NCBI RefSeq assembly: GCF_001424165.1
Contig: NZ_LMOJ01000001.1
Span: forward strand, 399,194 to 463,193
DNA length: 64,000 bases
DNA from: Massilia sp. Leaf139
GTDB taxonomy: Bacteria > Pseudomonadota > Gammaproteobacteria > Burkholderiales > Burkholderiaceae_D
Direction: 5' to 3'
Positions within the stretch are counted from its first letter, which is position 1, and every line of letters begins with the position of its first letter. The notes under the pieces were generated by a model, which searched no databases, was not told the origin of the DNA, and saw only the letters and a program-made list of their open reading frames with translations. The position numbers and the translations under genes are program-made. This document shows, piece by piece, positions 26,330-37,867 of the stretch.

Positions 26330-27799
26330 ATGTCCCCGGTTCTACTTTTCTGCATCCTCATCGGCTATTTCGCGCTGCTGCTCGGCGTCGCCTGGGCGAC
26401 CTCCCGCAACGCCAACAACGACAGCTTCTTCATCGGTAACAAGAGTTCCAACTGGATGCTGGTCGCCTTCGGCATGGTCGGCACCACCTTGTCCGGCGCG
26501 ACCTTCATCAGCGTGCCCGGCGCGGTCGGCAAGGACGCCTTCGGCTACGGCCAGATCCTGATCGGCTATGTGTTCGGCTACATCGCGGTCGCCTACATCC
26601 TGCTGCCCCTGTACTACCGCCTGAAACTGACCTCGATCTACCACTACCTGGACGTGCGCCTGGGACGGCGCGCCTACCAGAGCGGGGCGGGCTTCTTCAT
26701 CGTTTCGCGCCTGCTCGGCTCGACGGCGCGGCTCTACCTGGTCGTCAACATCCTGCAGGCCATCATCCTCGACAGCCTGGGCATCCCGTTCTGGGTCACG
26801 ACCCTCGTGATCCTGGCCATGATCCTGATGTACACCTACCAGGGCGGCGTCAAAACCATCGTCTGGACGGACACCCTGCAGACGAGCTGCATGCTGTTCG
26901 GCCTGTTCGCCTGCGTCTGGTTCCTGCTGAACGAACTCGGCATGTCGATCCCGGACAGCCTGAATGCGATGCAGTCGCAGGGCCTGGCGCGCATCTTCAC
27001 CTGGGATGTCGACAGCCCCAACTTTTTCTGGAAGCAGTTCGTCGCCGGCATCTTCATCGTGCTGACGATGACGGGCATGGACCAGGAAATGATGCAGAAG
27101 ACGATTTCCGTCAAAACCCTGGCCGACTCGCAAAAGAACCTGCTGAGCCTGACCGCGGTGCTGGTAGTGGTGCTCTCGTCCTTCCTGTTCCTGGGCGGCC
27201 TGCTGTACCTGTACGCGCCGCTGGCCGGCGTGGCGGCCACGGGCGACAAGATCTTCCCGGCCGTGGTCATGGGCCATCTGCCGGCGGCGGTGCAGATCAT
27301 CTTCCTGATCGCACTGGTCTCGGCCCTGTTCCCGAGCGCCGACGGCGCCATCACGGCACTGACCTCCACCTTCTGCATCGACATCCTCGGCATCAAGCGC
27401 CGCGCCGATCTCGACGTGGCCGCCCAGGAGCGCCTGCGCCGCCACGTGCACCTGGGTTTCGCGGCGCTGTTCCTGCTGCTGGTGCTGGGCTTCAAGTGGA
27501 TCGACGAACCGAGCATGATCGTGGTAATCCTGAAACTGGCCGCTTATACCTATGGCCCGCTGCTGGGCCTGTTTGCTTTCGGCATGCTGACGAAGCGTGG
27601 TTTGACCGACCATCTCGTGCCTTTCGTGACAATCGGCGCCCCCGTTCTTTGCGCGATCCTTGAGTTCTATCAGCAATATTTGCTCGGCAGCTATCGCCTG
27701 GGTCTCGAACTGCTGATGGTCAATGGCATACTCGTCTTCGTTGGCCTGTATGCGATTTCGCACAAAGAGGCGGCAGACAAACTTGCCGTCACCGCCTGA
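26330..27799 (+). CDS. Sodium:solute symporter (SSS family)
   Basis: A 489-residue inner-membrane symporter with about 13 helices, related to SglT/PutP/PanF. It starts with the short N-terminal helix, then WATSRNANNDSFFIGNKSSNWM and GTTLSGATFISVPG, the Na+-site helix with Gly/Ser/Thr pattern. LFPSADGAITALTSTFCIDILG in the middle is the other Na2-site helix (Ser-Ala-Asp-Gly). Substrate cannot be assigned; this branch includes many uncharacterised amino acid or sugar symporters. It precedes sppA by 26 bases and may be co-transcribed. Confidence 0.88.
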   Translation: MSPVLLFCILIGYFALLLGVAWATSRNANNDSFFIGNKSSNWMLVAFGMVGTTLSGATFISVPGAVGKDAFGYGQILIGYVFGYIAVAYILLPLYYRLKLTSIYHYLDVRLGRRAYQSGAGFFIVSRLLGSTARLYLVVNILQAIILDSLGIPFWVTTLVILAMILMYTYQGGVKTIVWTDTLQTSCMLFGLFACVWFLLNELGMSIPDSLNAMQSQGLARIFTWDVDSPNFFWKQFVAGIFIVLTMTGMDQEMMQKTISVKTLADSQKNLLSLTAVLVVVLSSFLFLGGLLYLYAPLAGVAATGDKIFPAVVMGHLPAAVQIIFLIALVSALFPSADGAITALTSTFCIDILGIKRRADLDVAAQERLRRHVHLGFAALFLLLVLGFKWIDEPSMIVVILKLAAYTYGPLLGLFAFGMLTKRGLTDHLVPFVTIGAPVLCAILEFYQQYLLGSYRLGLELLMVNGILVFVGLYAISHKEAADKLAVTA

Positions 27800-27825
27800 C
27801 ATTTTCTTACCCTAGTGGAGTTCCG

Positions 27826-29682
27826 ATGTCCTTCAAGCCCATGACTTCCCTGCGCCGCGGTTTTGGCATCTTCTGGCGCGGTCTCGACGCGACCCGCCGC
27901 TTCGTGCTCAACAGCCTGTTCCTGCTGATCCTGATCGCCTTCCTGTGGGCGCTGTTCAGCGGCGGCGCCAAGCCGCTCACCGCCAAGACCGCGCTGGTGC
28001 TGGAACTGCGCGGCGAACTGGTCGAAGAGCACAGCAGCGCCCTGCGCGACACCCTGCTGTCGAACGTGGGCGGCAATACGCGGCGCATGATCGAGCTGCG
28101 CGACCTGCTGACCGTGCTCGACGCGGCCGCCAAGGACAAGAACATCGGCAGCGTCTACCTGATGCTCGACGAACTCGATGGCGCCGGCCTGGCCATGCTG
28201 CACGAGGTCGGCGCAGCGATCGACCGCGTCAAGGCGGCCGGCAAGCCCGTCATCGCCTGGGGCGGCAACTTCGACCAGAAGCGCTACCTGCTGGCGTCGC
28301 ACGCGAGCGAAGTCTATGTGCACCCGATGGGCATGGTGCTGATCGAAGGTTTCGGCCGCCACCGCAATTACTACCGCGACGCGCTCGACAAGCTCGGCGT
28401 GACCGTCAACCTGATGAAGGTCGGCACCTATAAGAGCTTCGCCGAACCGTACATCAGCAACGGCCCGTCGCAGGCCGCCACCGAAGCGGACGCCTTCCTG
28501 TACGGCGCCCTGTGGCAGGGCTATACCGCCAGCGTCGAGAAGAACCGCAAGCTGGCGGCCGGCAGCGTGGCGCGCGGCATCGAGCAGCTGCCGCAACTGA
28601 TGCAGGCGACCGGCGGCAACGCGGCGCAGGTGGCGCTGAACCAGAAGCTGGTCGACGGCATCAAGACCCGCGACGAGGTGCGCGCCATGTTCATCAAGCG
28701 CGGCGAGTACGACGAATCGATCAAGAGCTTCCGCCAGGTTTCCTACAACGAGTACCTCGCGCGTAATCCGCAAAAGGCCTTCGGCGACGCGGTCGGCGTG
28801 ATCGTCGCCGCCGGCGAGATCACCGAAGGGCAGGGCGGCCCCGGCGTGGTGGGCGGCACCTCCACCGCCGCCATGATCCGCCGCGCGCGCGAAGACGACT
28901 CGGTCAAGGCCCTGGTGCTGCGCGTCGATTCGCCCGGCGGCAGCGCCTACGGTTCGGAATTGATCCGGCGCGAGCTGGAACTGACGCGCGCGGCCGGCAA
29001 GCCGGTCGTGGTGTCGATGGGCAGCGTGGCCGCCTCGGGCGGCTACTGGATCTCGATGGCCTCCGACGAGGTGATCGCCGACCCGGCCACCATCACCGGT
29101 TCGATCGGCGTGTTCGCCATCCTGCCGACGGCCGACAAGGTCGCCGACAAGCTGGGCGTGCGCACGGCCGGCGTCACCACCACCTGGCTGGCCGACGCCT
29201 ACAACCCGCTGCGCCCGCTCGATCCGCGCTTCGGCCAGCTGGTGCAGGCCAGCATCGACAACGTTTACCGCGAGTTCACCACCAAGGCCGCCGCCGCGCG
29301 CAAGACCACCGCGGCCAAGATCGACGAAGTCGGCCAGGGCCGCGTCTGGACGGGCGCGCAGGCCAAGGAACGCGGCCTGGTCGACCGCCTGGGCAGCTAC
29401 GGCGACGCGCTGCGTTCGGCGGCCAAGCGGGCCAAGCTGGGCGACGACTTCCGCGTCGCCTATGTCGAGCGTCCGGGCACGGCCTTCGAGCAATTCCTGT
29501 CGATGCTGGGCGTCTCGGATGTCCAGGCCCTGAACATCCAGGTCAAGCTCGGCATCCTGCCGGATGCGATCCCGCCCGCCGCCATGTCCGGCGTCGCCAA
29601 AGACCTGGGCTGGCTGGCCGACCTGAGCGACGGCAAGAAACCATTCGCGGCCGTCACCCATTGCCTATGCGAGCTGCCATGA
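27826..29682 (+). CDS. sppA: Signal peptide peptidase SppA, 67K type
   Basis: A 618-residue membrane-anchored serine protease that degrades cleaved signal peptides in the periplasm. One N-terminal helix (about residues 28-46) and two tandem SppA domains give the long (67K) form. The Lys of the Ser/Lys dyad is in LMKVGTYKSFAEPYI (domain 1) and the nucleophile Ser in SMGSVAASGGYWIS (domain 2), with DSPGGSA before it and GSIGVFA after it. Gene follows the symporter by 26 bases and is ended by an intrinsic terminator. Confidence 0.95.
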   Translation: MSFKPMTSLRRGFGIFWRGLDATRRFVLNSLFLLILIAFLWALFSGGAKPLTAKTALVLELRGELVEEHSSALRDTLLSNVGGNTRRMIELRDLLTVLDAAAKDKNIGSVYLMLDELDGAGLAMLHEVGAAIDRVKAAGKPVIAWGGNFDQKRYLLASHASEVYVHPMGMVLIEGFGRHRNYYRDALDKLGVTVNLMKVGTYKSFAEPYISNGPSQAATEADAFLYGALWQGYTASVEKNRKLAAGSVARGIEQLPQLMQATGGNAAQVALNQKLVDGIKTRDEVRAMFIKRGEYDESIKSFRQVSYNEYLARNPQKAFGDAVGVIVAAGEITEGQGGPGVVGGTSTAAMIRRAREDDSVKALVLRVDSPGGSAYGSELIRRELELTRAAGKPVVVSMGSVAASGGYWISMASDEVIADPATITGSIGVFAILPTADKVADKLGVRTAGVTTTWLADAYNPLRPLDPRFGQLVQASIDNVYREFTTKAAAARKTTAAKIDEVGQGRVWTGAQAKERGLVDRLGSYGDALRSAAKRAKLGDDFRVAYVERPGTAFEQFLSMLGVSDVQALNIQVKLGILPDAIPPAAMSGVAKDLGWLADLSDGKKPFAAVTHCLCELP

Positions 29683-29745
29683 GCGCGGGCGGGTAAAACC
29701 ATGTAGCGGATTTGTATCCGCTGTTACAAGTTGTGCAAGCTCCCG

Positions 29746-29778
29746 AACGGGCGCCGAATCATTCCGGCGCCCGTTTTT
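29746..29778 (+). terminator. Rho-independent terminator after sppA
   Basis: An 11-bp perfect stem AACGGGCGCCG (29746-29756) with CGGCGCCCGTT (29765-29775), an 8-base loop and a T run. It separates sppA from the RND efflux operon. Confidence 0.9.
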
Positions 29779-29964
29779 CATGCATGGCAGCGAATGGCGT
29801 CCTACGGTGTGAAGCGGTGTAAAGGCTGTCCCGACCCTGTCCGCGCGAGGCCGGTCTGGCACCGGCGCTATGTACGTTACGAAACATATCCATCCTGCGT
29901 GCCGTGCTACATTCCAAGCTGATTACTTGTGCATTTGTCAGCAAGCCGAACATCAAGGATAAGT

Positions 29965-31338
29965 ATGGATTCCACCGTTTCCCCGAACAAGACCCCGAAC
30001 CCGGAAACCGCCCGCAAGAAGCGCAGCAAGCGCATCGGCAGCATCATCGCCGTGCTCGCCATGGTGGCGCTGGCGGCGCTGGCCTGGTACCTGACCCACC
30101 GGACGCCGCAGGGCGCCGGTGGCGCCGGGCCGGGCACCGCGGGGGCGGGGGCGCGGGGTGGTGCCGCTGCCGGCCCTGGCGGCGGTGGCGGTGGCGGCCC
30201 AGGCGGTGGCGGAGGCGGACGGCGCGGCGCGCCGGCGACCACGGTCGGCGTCGCCACGGCCGAGCAGGTCGACATCCCGGTCACGCTCGAGGCCCTGGGC
30301 ACGGTGACGCCGGCGGCGATCGCCACCGTGCGCCCGCAAGTCTCGGGTGTCCTCCAGAAGATCAACTTCACCGAAGGCCAGATCGTGCGCGCCGGCCAGG
30401 TGCTGGCGACGATCGACCCGCGTTCCTCCGAAATCGCGCTGCTGCAAGCGACCGGCCAGCGCCAGCGCGACGAAGCCCAGCTGGAAAGCGCGCGCCTGAC
30501 CCTGTCGCGCTACCGCACCCTGCTGGAGCAGGATTCGATCGCGCGTCAGGAAGTCGACACCCAGGCGGCCCTGGTCAAGCAGCTCGAAGCGACGGTCAAG
30601 ACCGACACCGCGGCCGAGAACCTGGCGCGCCTGAACCTCAGCTACACCCAGGTGAAGGCGCCGATCGCGGGCCGTGTCGGCCTGCGCACCGTCGATATCG
30701 GCAACCTGGTGGGGAGCAACGACGCCAACGGCATCGCCGTGATCACCCAGTTCTCGCCGATCGACGTCGAATTCGCGGTGCCGCAGGATCAGGTGCCGGA
30801 ACTGCAGGGGCGTATCGCCCAGAACGCGCAGCTGCCGGCCACGGCGCTCGACCGCACGCGCAGCACCGCGCTGGCCACGGGCCGCTTCGCCGCGCTCGAC
30901 AACCAGGTCGACGTCCAGACCGGCACCGTGCGCGCCAAGGCGCGTTTCGAGAACGCTGACAACAAGCTGTTCCCGAGTCAGTTCGTCAACCTGCGCCTGC
31001 AGGTGCGCACGGTCGAAGACGCCGTCGTGGTGCCCGTCAACGCCCTGCGCCATGGCGCCAACGGCGATTTCGTCTATGTTCTCAATCCCGAGGCGCGCAC
31101 CGTCTCCCTGCGCAGCGTGACGCGCGGGCAGGCAAGCGGCGATAAGGTGCAGGTGGCGACCGGGCTCAAGGCCGGGGAACAGGTGATCACCGAAGGCGCC
31201 GACCGCTTGAAGGATGGTGCCAAGGTGACGCTACCGGGCGACCGGCCGGCGCAGGGCGCGCAGGGCGGGCGCCAGGGCGGGCAGGGTGCGCAGGGCGAAC
31301 GTCCGCGCCGCCAGCAGCGCGAGGGAGCGTCGCAATGA
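29965..31338 (+). CDS. mdtA: RND efflux periplasmic adaptor, MdtA/MuxA type
   Basis: A 457-residue membrane fusion protein of a tripartite drug pump. An N-terminal anchor helix (about residues 24-45) is followed by an unusual Gly-rich linker (about 50-88), then the barrel-sandwich hybrid ([24 protein letters not shown]), a short coiled-coil hairpin ([16 protein letters not shown]...LEATVKTDT), [17 protein letters not shown], and the beta-barrel and proximal domains. The tail is Gly/Gln/Arg-rich. Start at 29965 with AAGGA upstream; the ATG at 29929 lacks a ribosome site. First gene of the operon adaptor / two pumps / outer membrane factor. Confidence 0.93.
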   Translation: MDSTVSPNKTPNPETARKKRSKRIGSIIAVLAMVALAALAWYLTHRTPQGAGGAGPGTAGAGARGGAAAGPGGGGGGGPGGGGGGRRGAPATTVGVATAEQVDIPVTLEALGTVTPAAIATVRPQVSGVLQKINFTEGQIVRAGQVLATIDPRSSEIALLQATGQRQRDEAQLESARLTLSRYRTLLEQDSIARQEVDTQAALVKQLEATVKTDTAAENLARLNLSYTQVKAPIAGRVGLRTVDIGNLVGSNDANGIAVITQFSPIDVEFAVPQDQVPELQGRIAQNAQLPATALDRTRSTALATGRFAALDNQVDVQTGTVRAKARFENADNKLFPSQFVNLRLQVRTVEDAVVVPVNALRHGANGDFVYVLNPEARTVSLRSVTRGQASGDKVQVATGLKAGEQVITEGADRLKDGAKVTLPGDRPAQGAQGGRQGGQGAQGERPRRQQREGASQ

Positions 31339-31345
31339 TCGCCAC

Positions 31346-31458
31346 GGTAGGGTGGGCGCTCCGTGCCCACGCGGATTTTTGCGTCGTGTTAGCAGATGCG
31401 ATGGCGGTTCATTCAACACAAGCGTGTTTCCGCGTGGGCACGGGGCGCCCACCCTACC
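31346..31458. repeat. REP pair (BIME) inside the efflux operon
   Basis: Two GTAG-headed palindromes face each other in the 136-base gap between mdtA and mdtB. The left unit is GTAG (31347-31350) plus GGTGGGCGCTCCGTGCCCAC plus GCGGA. The right unit is its near-perfect reverse complement (TCCGCGTGGGCACGG...GCCCACC) ending CTAC at 31454-31457. The outer arms together can form one very long hairpin of about 28 paired bases with a loop of about 55. Because it lies inside a transcription unit it may set the adaptor-to-pump ratio. Confidence 0.85.
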
Positions 31459-31474
31459 GGAACAGGGTGCCGCG

Positions 31475-34400
31475 ATGAGCCCCTCCGGCCCATTCATCCG
31501 ACGCCCGGTCGCCACGGCCCTGCTGATGCTCGCCATCGTGCTGGCCGGCCTGGTCGGCTATAAATTCCTGCCGCTGTCGGCGCTGCCCCAGGTCGACTTC
31601 CCGACCATCCAGGTGCAGACCCTCTACCCCGGCGCCAGCCCCGAGGTCATGGCACGCACGGTCACGGCGCCGATGGAGCGCCAGTTCGGCCAGATGTCGG
31701 GCCTTACGCGCATGAGTTCGACCAGCGCGGCCGGCGTCTCCATCGTCACCCTGCAGTTCGGCCTCGGCCAGACGCTCGACGTCGCCGAGCAGGAAGTGCA
31801 GGCCGCGATCAATGCCGGCGGCTCGCTGCTGCCGGCCGACTTGCCGGCGCCGCCGGTCTACGCCAAGGTCAATCCGGCCGACGCGCCGGTGCTCACGCTT
31901 GCCATCACCTCCGACACCGTGCCCCTGACCGAGGTGCAGAACCTGGTCAACACGCGCCTGGCGCTGAAGATCAGCCAGGTCTCCGGCGTCGGCCAGGTCA
32001 CGCTATCGGGCGGGCAGCGGCCTGCCGTGCGCATCCAGGCCGATACCGAGGCGCTCGCTTCCTACGGCATGGGCCTGGACTCGCTGCGCACCGCGATCAC
32101 GGCGGCCAACGCCAACAGCGCCAAGGGCAGCTTCGACGGCCCGACCCGCGCCTACGCCATCAACGCCAACGACCAGCTGGTGACGGTGGAGGATTATAAA
32201 AACCTGATCGTCGCCTACCGCAACGGCGCCCCGGTGCGCCTCGGGAACGTGGCGCAGGTCGTCAACAGCGCCGAGAACGTGCGCCTGGGCGCCTGGGCCA
32301 ATTTGAAACCGGCGATCATTCTCAACGTCCAGCGCCAGCCGGGCGCCAACGTCATTGCCACGGTCGACGCGATCAAGGAGCGCCTGCCGGAACTGCAGGC
32401 GGGTCTGCCGGCGTCGCTGCGCCTGGACGTGCTGTCCGACCGCACCACCGGCATCCGCGCGTCGGTGCACCACGTGCAGATCGAACTGCTGCTGGCCGTG
32501 GTGCTGGTGGTGCTGGTGATCTTCGCCTTCCTGCACAGCATCCGCGCCACCGTGATCGCCAGCCTGGCCGTGCCGATCTCGCTGATCGGCACCTTCGGCG
32601 TCATGTACCTGCTCGGCTACAGCCTGAACAACCTGTCCCTGATGGCGCTGACCATCGCCACCGGTTTCGTCGTCGACGACGCGATCGTCATGATCGAGAA
32701 CATCGCGCGCTATATCGAAGAGGGCGAAAAGCCGATGGCCGCGGCGATCAAGGGCGCGGCGCAGATCGGCTTCACCATCATCTCACTGACCGTGTCGCTG
32801 ATCGCGGTCTTGATCCCGCTTCTGTTCATGGGCGACGTGGTCGGACGCCTGTTCCGCGAGTTCGCGGTCACCCTGGCGATCACGATCCTGATCTCGGGCC
32901 TGGTCTCGCTGACCCTGGTGCCGATGATGTCGGCGCGCTGGCTGCGCAGCCACGAGGAAGAAAAGCCGGGCAAGTGGGCAATCAAGACCCAGGCCTTCTT
33001 CGACCGCGTGATCCACAGGTACGACCGCGGCCTGGACTGGGTGCTGGCGCGCCAGGGCCTGACCCTGATCGTCGCCCTGGCCACGCTGGCGCTGACCGCC
33101 CTGCTGTGGGCGTTCATCCCGAAAGGCCTGTTCCCGACCCAGGACACGGGCCAGCTGCAGGCCCGCGTCGAGGCGCGCCAGGCGATTTCCTACGAGCGCA
33201 TGGCCGAGATGCAGCAGGCTGCCGCCAAGGCGATCCTGGAAGATCCGGAAGTGGAGTCCCTGGCCTCGAATGTCGGCGTCGATGCCGCCAACAACAGCAT
33301 GCTCCACACCGGCACCATGCTGATCAACCTGAAGCCCGACCGCGACGGCGACCCCGACGAGATCATGAGCCGCCTGAAGCGGCGCGTGGCGAACGTGGCC
33401 GGTCTGACGCTGTACCTGCAGCCGACGCAAGACCTGACCATCGACGCCGAAAGCGGCCCGACCCAGTACCGCGTCTCGCTCGAAGGCGCCGACAACGCCA
33501 CCGTCGTCGCCTGGGCACGCAAGCTGGTCGCGCGCATGGCCGAGCAGAAGCAACTGCGGAACGTCACCACCGACGCCGGCGCGGTGGGTGCGGCGGCCGT
33601 CGTCCACATCGACCGCGACACCGCCTCGCGCTTGGGGATCACGGCGTCCAGCATCGACGACGCCCTCTACAGCGCCTTCGGCCAGCGCATCGTCTCGACC
33701 ATCTTCACCGAGACCAACCAGTACCGCGTGATCCTGGAAGCGCAGCAGGACGAGGCGATGTCGCTGCAGGCCCTGGGCCGCCTGCAGCTGCGCACCAGCT
33801 CCGGCGAGCCGACGCCCCTGTCCGCCGTGGCGACCATCCGCGAAGAGCAGGCGCCGCTGCAGGTGACCCACGTCGCGCAATACCCGGCCACAACCATCGG
33901 CTTCGACACAACCAGCGGCACCTCGCTCGGCCAGGCGGTCGACGCGATCCGCGCGGCCGCCGCCGACATCAAGCTGCCGGCTTCGGTCACCCTGAGCTTC
34001 CTCGGCGCCTCGGGCGCCTACGAGAACTCGCTCTCGAACCAGCTGTGGCTGATCCTCGCCGCCGTGGTCTGCGTCTACATCGTGCTCGGCGTGCTCTACG
34101 AGAGCTACATCCACCCGCTCACCATCCTTTCCACGCTGCCCTCGGCCGGCGTGGGCGCGTTGCTGGCGCTGTGGGTCACGGGGCAGGGGCTGGGCGTGAT
34201 CGGCATCATCGGCATCATCCTCCTGATCGGCATCGTCAAGAAGAACGCGATCATGATGATCGACTTCGCGATCGAGGCCGAGCGCGACCAGGGTATGAGC
34301 CCGCTGGACGCGATCCGCCAGGCGGCGCTGCTGCGCTTCCGCCCGATCCTGATGACGACCCTGGCCGCGCTGTTCGCCGCGATCCCGCTGATGTTCGGCT

Positions 34401-34573
34401 GGGGCGAGGGCGCCGAGCTGCGCCGGCCGCTGGGCCTGGCCATTTTCGGCGGCCTGATTCTCAGCCAGCTGCTGACGCTGTTCACCACGCCCGTGATCTA
34501 CCTCGCGTTCGACCGCGTGTCGCGGCGCTGGGGCGGCAAGGCGCCGGCCAAGCCCCGTGAGGCCGGCGCATGA
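31475..34573 (+). CDS. mdtB: RND multidrug efflux pump subunit, MdtB/MuxB type
   Basis: A 1032-residue hydrophobe/amphiphile-efflux RND protein, the usual length. It has an N-terminal helix ([20 protein letters not shown]), a large porter domain, and helices 2-6 containing the proton-relay Asp pair in [15 protein letters not shown]. The second repeat has [20 protein letters not shown] and [23 protein letters not shown]. MdtB pairs with MdtC as a heteromeric trimer. Start taken at 31475, just after the REP pair; an open frame extends upstream through the repeat but is not protein-like. Overlaps mdtC by 4 bases (ATGA). Confidence 0.95.
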   Translation: MSPSGPFIRRPVATALLMLAIVLAGLVGYKFLPLSALPQVDFPTIQVQTLYPGASPEVMARTVTAPMERQFGQMSGLTRMSSTSAAGVSIVTLQFGLGQTLDVAEQEVQAAINAGGSLLPADLPAPPVYAKVNPADAPVLTLAITSDTVPLTEVQNLVNTRLALKISQVSGVGQVTLSGGQRPAVRIQADTEALASYGMGLDSLRTAITAANANSAKGSFDGPTRAYAINANDQLVTVEDYKNLIVAYRNGAPVRLGNVAQVVNSAENVRLGAWANLKPAIILNVQRQPGANVIATVDAIKERLPELQAGLPASLRLDVLSDRTTGIRASVHHVQIELLLAVVLVVLVIFAFLHSIRATVIASLAVPISLIGTFGVMYLLGYSLNNLSLMALTIATGFVVDDAIVMIENIARYIEEGEKPMAAAIKGAAQIGFTIISLTVSLIAVLIPLLFMGDVVGRLFREFAVTLAITILISGLVSLTLVPMMSARWLRSHEEEKPGKWAIKTQAFFDRVIHRYDRGLDWVLARQGLTLIVALATLALTALLWAFIPKGLFPTQDTGQLQARVEARQAISYERMAEMQQAAAKAILEDPEVESLASNVGVDAANNSMLHTGTMLINLKPDRDGDPDEIMSRLKRRVANVAGLTLYLQPTQDLTIDAESGPTQYRVSLEGADNATVVAWARKLVARMAEQKQLRNVTTDAGAVGAAAVVHIDRDTASRLGITASSIDDALYSAFGQRIVSTIFTETNQYRVILEAQQDEAMSLQALGRLQLRTSSGEPTPLSAVATIREEQAPLQVTHVAQYPATTIGFDTTSGTSLGQAVDAIRAAAADIKLPASVTLSFLGASGAYENSLSNQLWLILAAVVCVYIVLGVLYESYIHPLTILSTLPSAGVGALLALWVTGQGLGVIGIIGIILLIGIVKKNAIMMIDFAIEAERDQGMSPLDAIRQAALLRFRPILMTTLAALFAAIPLMFGWGEGAELRRPLGLAIFGGLILSQLLTLFTTPVIYLAFDRVSRRWGGKAPAKPREAGA

Positions 34574-37500
34574 ACCTGTCGAAGCCTTTCGTCCAGCGCC
34601 CGATCGCAACCGTCCTGCTGACGCTCGGGCTGGCGCTGGCCGGCATCGGCGCCTTCTTCGTGCTGCCGGTTTCGCCACTGCCCCAGGTCGACTTCCCGAC
34701 CATTTCGGTGTCGGCCTCGCTGCCGGGCGCGAGCCCCGAGACCATGGCCAGCAGCGTCGCCACGCCGCTCGAACGCAGGTTGGGCGTGATCGCCGGCGTC
34801 AACGAAATGACCTCGAACTCGGGCAATGGCTCGACCCGCGTCAGCCTGCAGTTCGACCTGAACCGCAAGATCGATTCGGCCGCGCGCGAAGTGCAGGCCG
34901 CGATCAACGCCGCGCGGGCGGACTTGCCGGCGACCCTGCGCAGCAACCCGACCTACCGCAAGGCCAATCCATCCGACCAGCCGGTGATCATCCTGGCGCT
35001 CACCTCGAAAAGCCGCACGCCCGGCCAGATCTACGACGCCGTCTCGAACATCGTCCAGCAGCGCGTGGCGCAGGTGCCGGGCGTGGGTGAGGTCGAGATC
35101 GGCGGCGGCTCGCTGCCGGCGGTACGGGTCGAGCTCGTTCCTTATTCGCTGAACCGCTACGGCGTCTCGGCCGAGGACGTGCGCGCCGCCATCCAGTCGA
35201 GCAATCCGAACCGCCCGAAAGGCGCGCTCGAACTCGACGGCAACCGCCTGCAGATCTATTCGCAGGCCGACACGCCCACCAATGGCCGCACCGCCGCCGA
35301 CTACCGCGACCTCGTCGTCGCCTGGCGCGACGGCGCCGCGATCCGCCTGCAGGACGTGGCCCAGGTCATCGACGGCCCGGAGAACATCAATACCCTGGGC
35401 CTGTTCAACGGCGAACCGGCCGTCATCGTGCTGATCACGCGCCAGCCGGCGGCCAACGTCATCGAAACCGTAGACGGCGTACGCGCGCTGCTGCCCTCGC
35501 TGCAGGCCCAGCTGCCGAGCGACGTGACGCTGCAGGTGGCGTCCGACCGCACCAACTCCATCCGCTCCTCGCTGCACGAGATCGAATTCACGCTGATGCT
35601 CTCGATCCTGCTGGTGGTGCTGGTGGTGAGCGTTTTCCTGCGCAGCGTGCGCGCGACCGTCATCCCGGCGGTGGCGACGGTTGTCTCGCTGCTGGGCACC
35701 TTCGGCGTCATGTACCTGCTGGGCTTCAGCCTGAACAACCTGTCGCTGATGGCGCTGACGGTGGCCACCGGCTTCGTCGTCGACGACGCCATCGTGGTGC
35801 TGGAAAATACCGCGCGCCACATCGAGGCCGGCATGGATCGCATGCAGGCGGCCCTGGTCGGCGCGCGCGAAGTCGGCTTCACGGTGCTCTCGATCAGCCT
35901 GTCGCTGGTGGCCGTCTTCATTCCGCTGCTGTTCATGGGCGGGCAAGTGGGACGGCTGTTCCGCGAGTTCGCGGTCACCCTGTCGGCCGCCGTCATGATT
36001 TCGCTGGTGATTTCGCTGACCACGACGCCGATGATGTGCGCCTGGCTGCTCAAGAAAGGCCACACCATCGAGCGCCCGCCGGGACGCTTTGCCCGCTGGT
36101 CGGAGGCCGGCTTCAACCGCGTGCTGCGCGGCTACGAGCGCTCGCTCGACTGGGCGCTCGGCAGCATGGGCCTGGTGATGGTGATCCTGGTGTTCGTGAT
36201 CGGCCTGAACGTATACCTGTTCTCGGCGGCGCCGAAGGGCTTCTTTCCGCAGCAGGACACGGGCCAGATCAGCGGCGGTATCCGCGCCGACCAGAGCATC
36301 TCCTTCCAGGCGATGCAGGGCAAGATGCGCCAGCTGGTCAACATCATCAAGCGCGACCCGGCGGTCAATACCGTGGTCGGCTTCACGGGCGGCGGCAGGG
36401 CGGGGGGCGGCTTCATGTTCATCGACCTGAAACCCGCCTCCGAGCGCACCGACAAAGGCCAGGCCGTGATCGCGCGCCTGCGGCCGAAACTCGCCCGCGT
36501 GACCGGCGTCTCGCTCTTCCTCAACCCCGTGCAGGACTTGCGCATGGGCGGGCGCTCCAGCAACTCCACCTACCAGTACACCCTGAAAAGCGACAACGCC
36601 GAGGATCTGAAGGCCTGGGCCGCGAAGCTGGGCGACGCCATGAAGCGCCAGCCGCAGCTGGTCGACGTCGACACCGACCAGGCCGAGAACGGCGTCGAGA
36701 TGTTCGTCGCCATCGACAAGGACAGCGCTGCGCGCCTGGGCGTGAACACGCGCGACGTCGACAATGCGCTGTACAACAACTTCGGCCAGCGCCAGGTCTC
36801 GAAGATCTACGACGAGCTGAACCAGTACAGCGTGATCATGGGCGTGGCGCAGAAATATGCGCAGTCGCCGGAAGCGCTGAAGGATGTGTACGTGCCGGCG
36901 CGCCCGACGAGCGGCACGGCTCCCGCGGCGACCGCGCCGGTCGCCGCGAGCACCACCGGTGGCGCCGCCAGCGGTACCACGACCACGGCGGGCACCCCGG
37001 CGCCGGCGTCGAGCCTGACGGCCACGCGCGACGCTTCCAGCGGCGCGGCCTTGTCGAACAGCGCCACTACGATGGTGCCCCTGTCCGCCATCGCCAGCTT
37101 CGCCGAGAGTTCGACCCCGACCTCGGTCAACCACCAGGACGGCGAACTGGCGACGACCGTTTCGTTCAACCTGGCCGAAGGCGCCAACCTCGAGGACGGC
37201 AAGGCAGCAGTAAAACAGGCCGAAGCCGACATCGCCATGCCCTCGAACGTGCGCGGCAGCTTCCAGGGCACGGCGCGCGCGGCCGAGGAATCGAACAAGG
37301 AGCAGCCGCTGCTGATCCTGGCGGCCATCGTCGTCATCTACATCGTGCTCGGCATCCTGTACGAAAGCCTGATCCACCCGATCACGGTGCTCTCGACCTT
37401 GCCCTCGGCCGGGGTGGGTGCGGTGCTGGCGCTCCTGATGTTCAACATGGAGTTCTCGATCATCGCCCTGATCGGCGTCTTCCTCCTGATCGGCATCGTC

Positions 37501-37860
37501 AAGAAGAACGCGATCCTGATCATCGACTTCGCGCTCGACCTCGAACGTTCGAAGGGCGTCTCGGCCCTGGAGGCGGTGCGCGAGGCCTGCCTGCTGCGCT
37601 TCCGCCCGATCCTGATGACGACCCTGGCCGCGGCCCTCGGCGCACTACCGCTGGCGATCGGCTTCGGCGAAGGCTCGGAATTGCGCCGCCCGCTTGGCAT
37701 CGCCATCATCGGCGGCCTGATCGCCAGCCAGTTGCTGACGCTGCTCACCACGCCGGTGGTCTACGTCCTGCTCGACAAGCTGCGCAGCAAGAAGCCCGAC
37801 GAGCACGAGCTGGCGCGCCGCCCGCTCGAGGACGAAGCCGTCCCCTCCATTTCGAAATGA
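34570..37860 (+). CDS. mdtC: RND multidrug efflux pump subunit, MdtC/MuxC type, with porter-loop insertion
   Basis: A 1096-residue RND pump protein, about 60-70 residues longer than MdtC relatives. Landmarks: [20 protein letters not shown] at the start, [15 protein letters not shown] (proton-relay Asp pair), [22 protein letters not shown] and [20 protein letters not shown]. The extra length is a Thr/Ala/Gly/Ser-rich insert at about residues 778-833, between DVYVPA and [10 protein letters not shown], where other members have only a short loop. Start overlaps the mdtB stop. It forms the second half of the MdtBC heterotrimer. Confidence 0.95.
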   Translation: MNLSKPFVQRPIATVLLTLGLALAGIGAFFVLPVSPLPQVDFPTISVSASLPGASPETMASSVATPLERRLGVIAGVNEMTSNSGNGSTRVSLQFDLNRKIDSAAREVQAAINAARADLPATLRSNPTYRKANPSDQPVIILALTSKSRTPGQIYDAVSNIVQQRVAQVPGVGEVEIGGGSLPAVRVELVPYSLNRYGVSAEDVRAAIQSSNPNRPKGALELDGNRLQIYSQADTPTNGRTAADYRDLVVAWRDGAAIRLQDVAQVIDGPENINTLGLFNGEPAVIVLITRQPAANVIETVDGVRALLPSLQAQLPSDVTLQVASDRTNSIRSSLHEIEFTLMLSILLVVLVVSVFLRSVRATVIPAVATVVSLLGTFGVMYLLGFSLNNLSLMALTVATGFVVDDAIVVLENTARHIEAGMDRMQAALVGAREVGFTVLSISLSLVAVFIPLLFMGGQVGRLFREFAVTLSAAVMISLVISLTTTPMMCAWLLKKGHTIERPPGRFARWSEAGFNRVLRGYERSLDWALGSMGLVMVILVFVIGLNVYLFSAAPKGFFPQQDTGQISGGIRADQSISFQAMQGKMRQLVNIIKRDPAVNTVVGFTGGGRAGGGFMFIDLKPASERTDKGQAVIARLRPKLARVTGVSLFLNPVQDLRMGGRSSNSTYQYTLKSDNAEDLKAWAAKLGDAMKRQPQLVDVDTDQAENGVEMFVAIDKDSAARLGVNTRDVDNALYNNFGQRQVSKIYDELNQYSVIMGVAQKYAQSPEALKDVYVPARPTSGTAPAATAPVAASTTGGAASGTTTTAGTPAPASSLTATRDASSGAALSNSATTMVPLSAIASFAESSTPTSVNHQDGELATTVSFNLAEGANLEDGKAAVKQAEADIAMPSNVRGSFQGTARAAEESNKEQPLLILAAIVVIYIVLGILYESLIHPITVLSTLPSAGVGAVLALLMFNMEFSIIALIGVFLLIGIVKKNAILIIDFALDLERSKGVSALEAVREACLLRFRPILMTTLAAALGALPLAIGFGEGSELRRPLGIAIIGGLIASQLLTLLTTPVVYVLLDKLRSKKPDEHELARRPLEDEAVPSISK

Positions 37861-37867
37861 GATTTGT

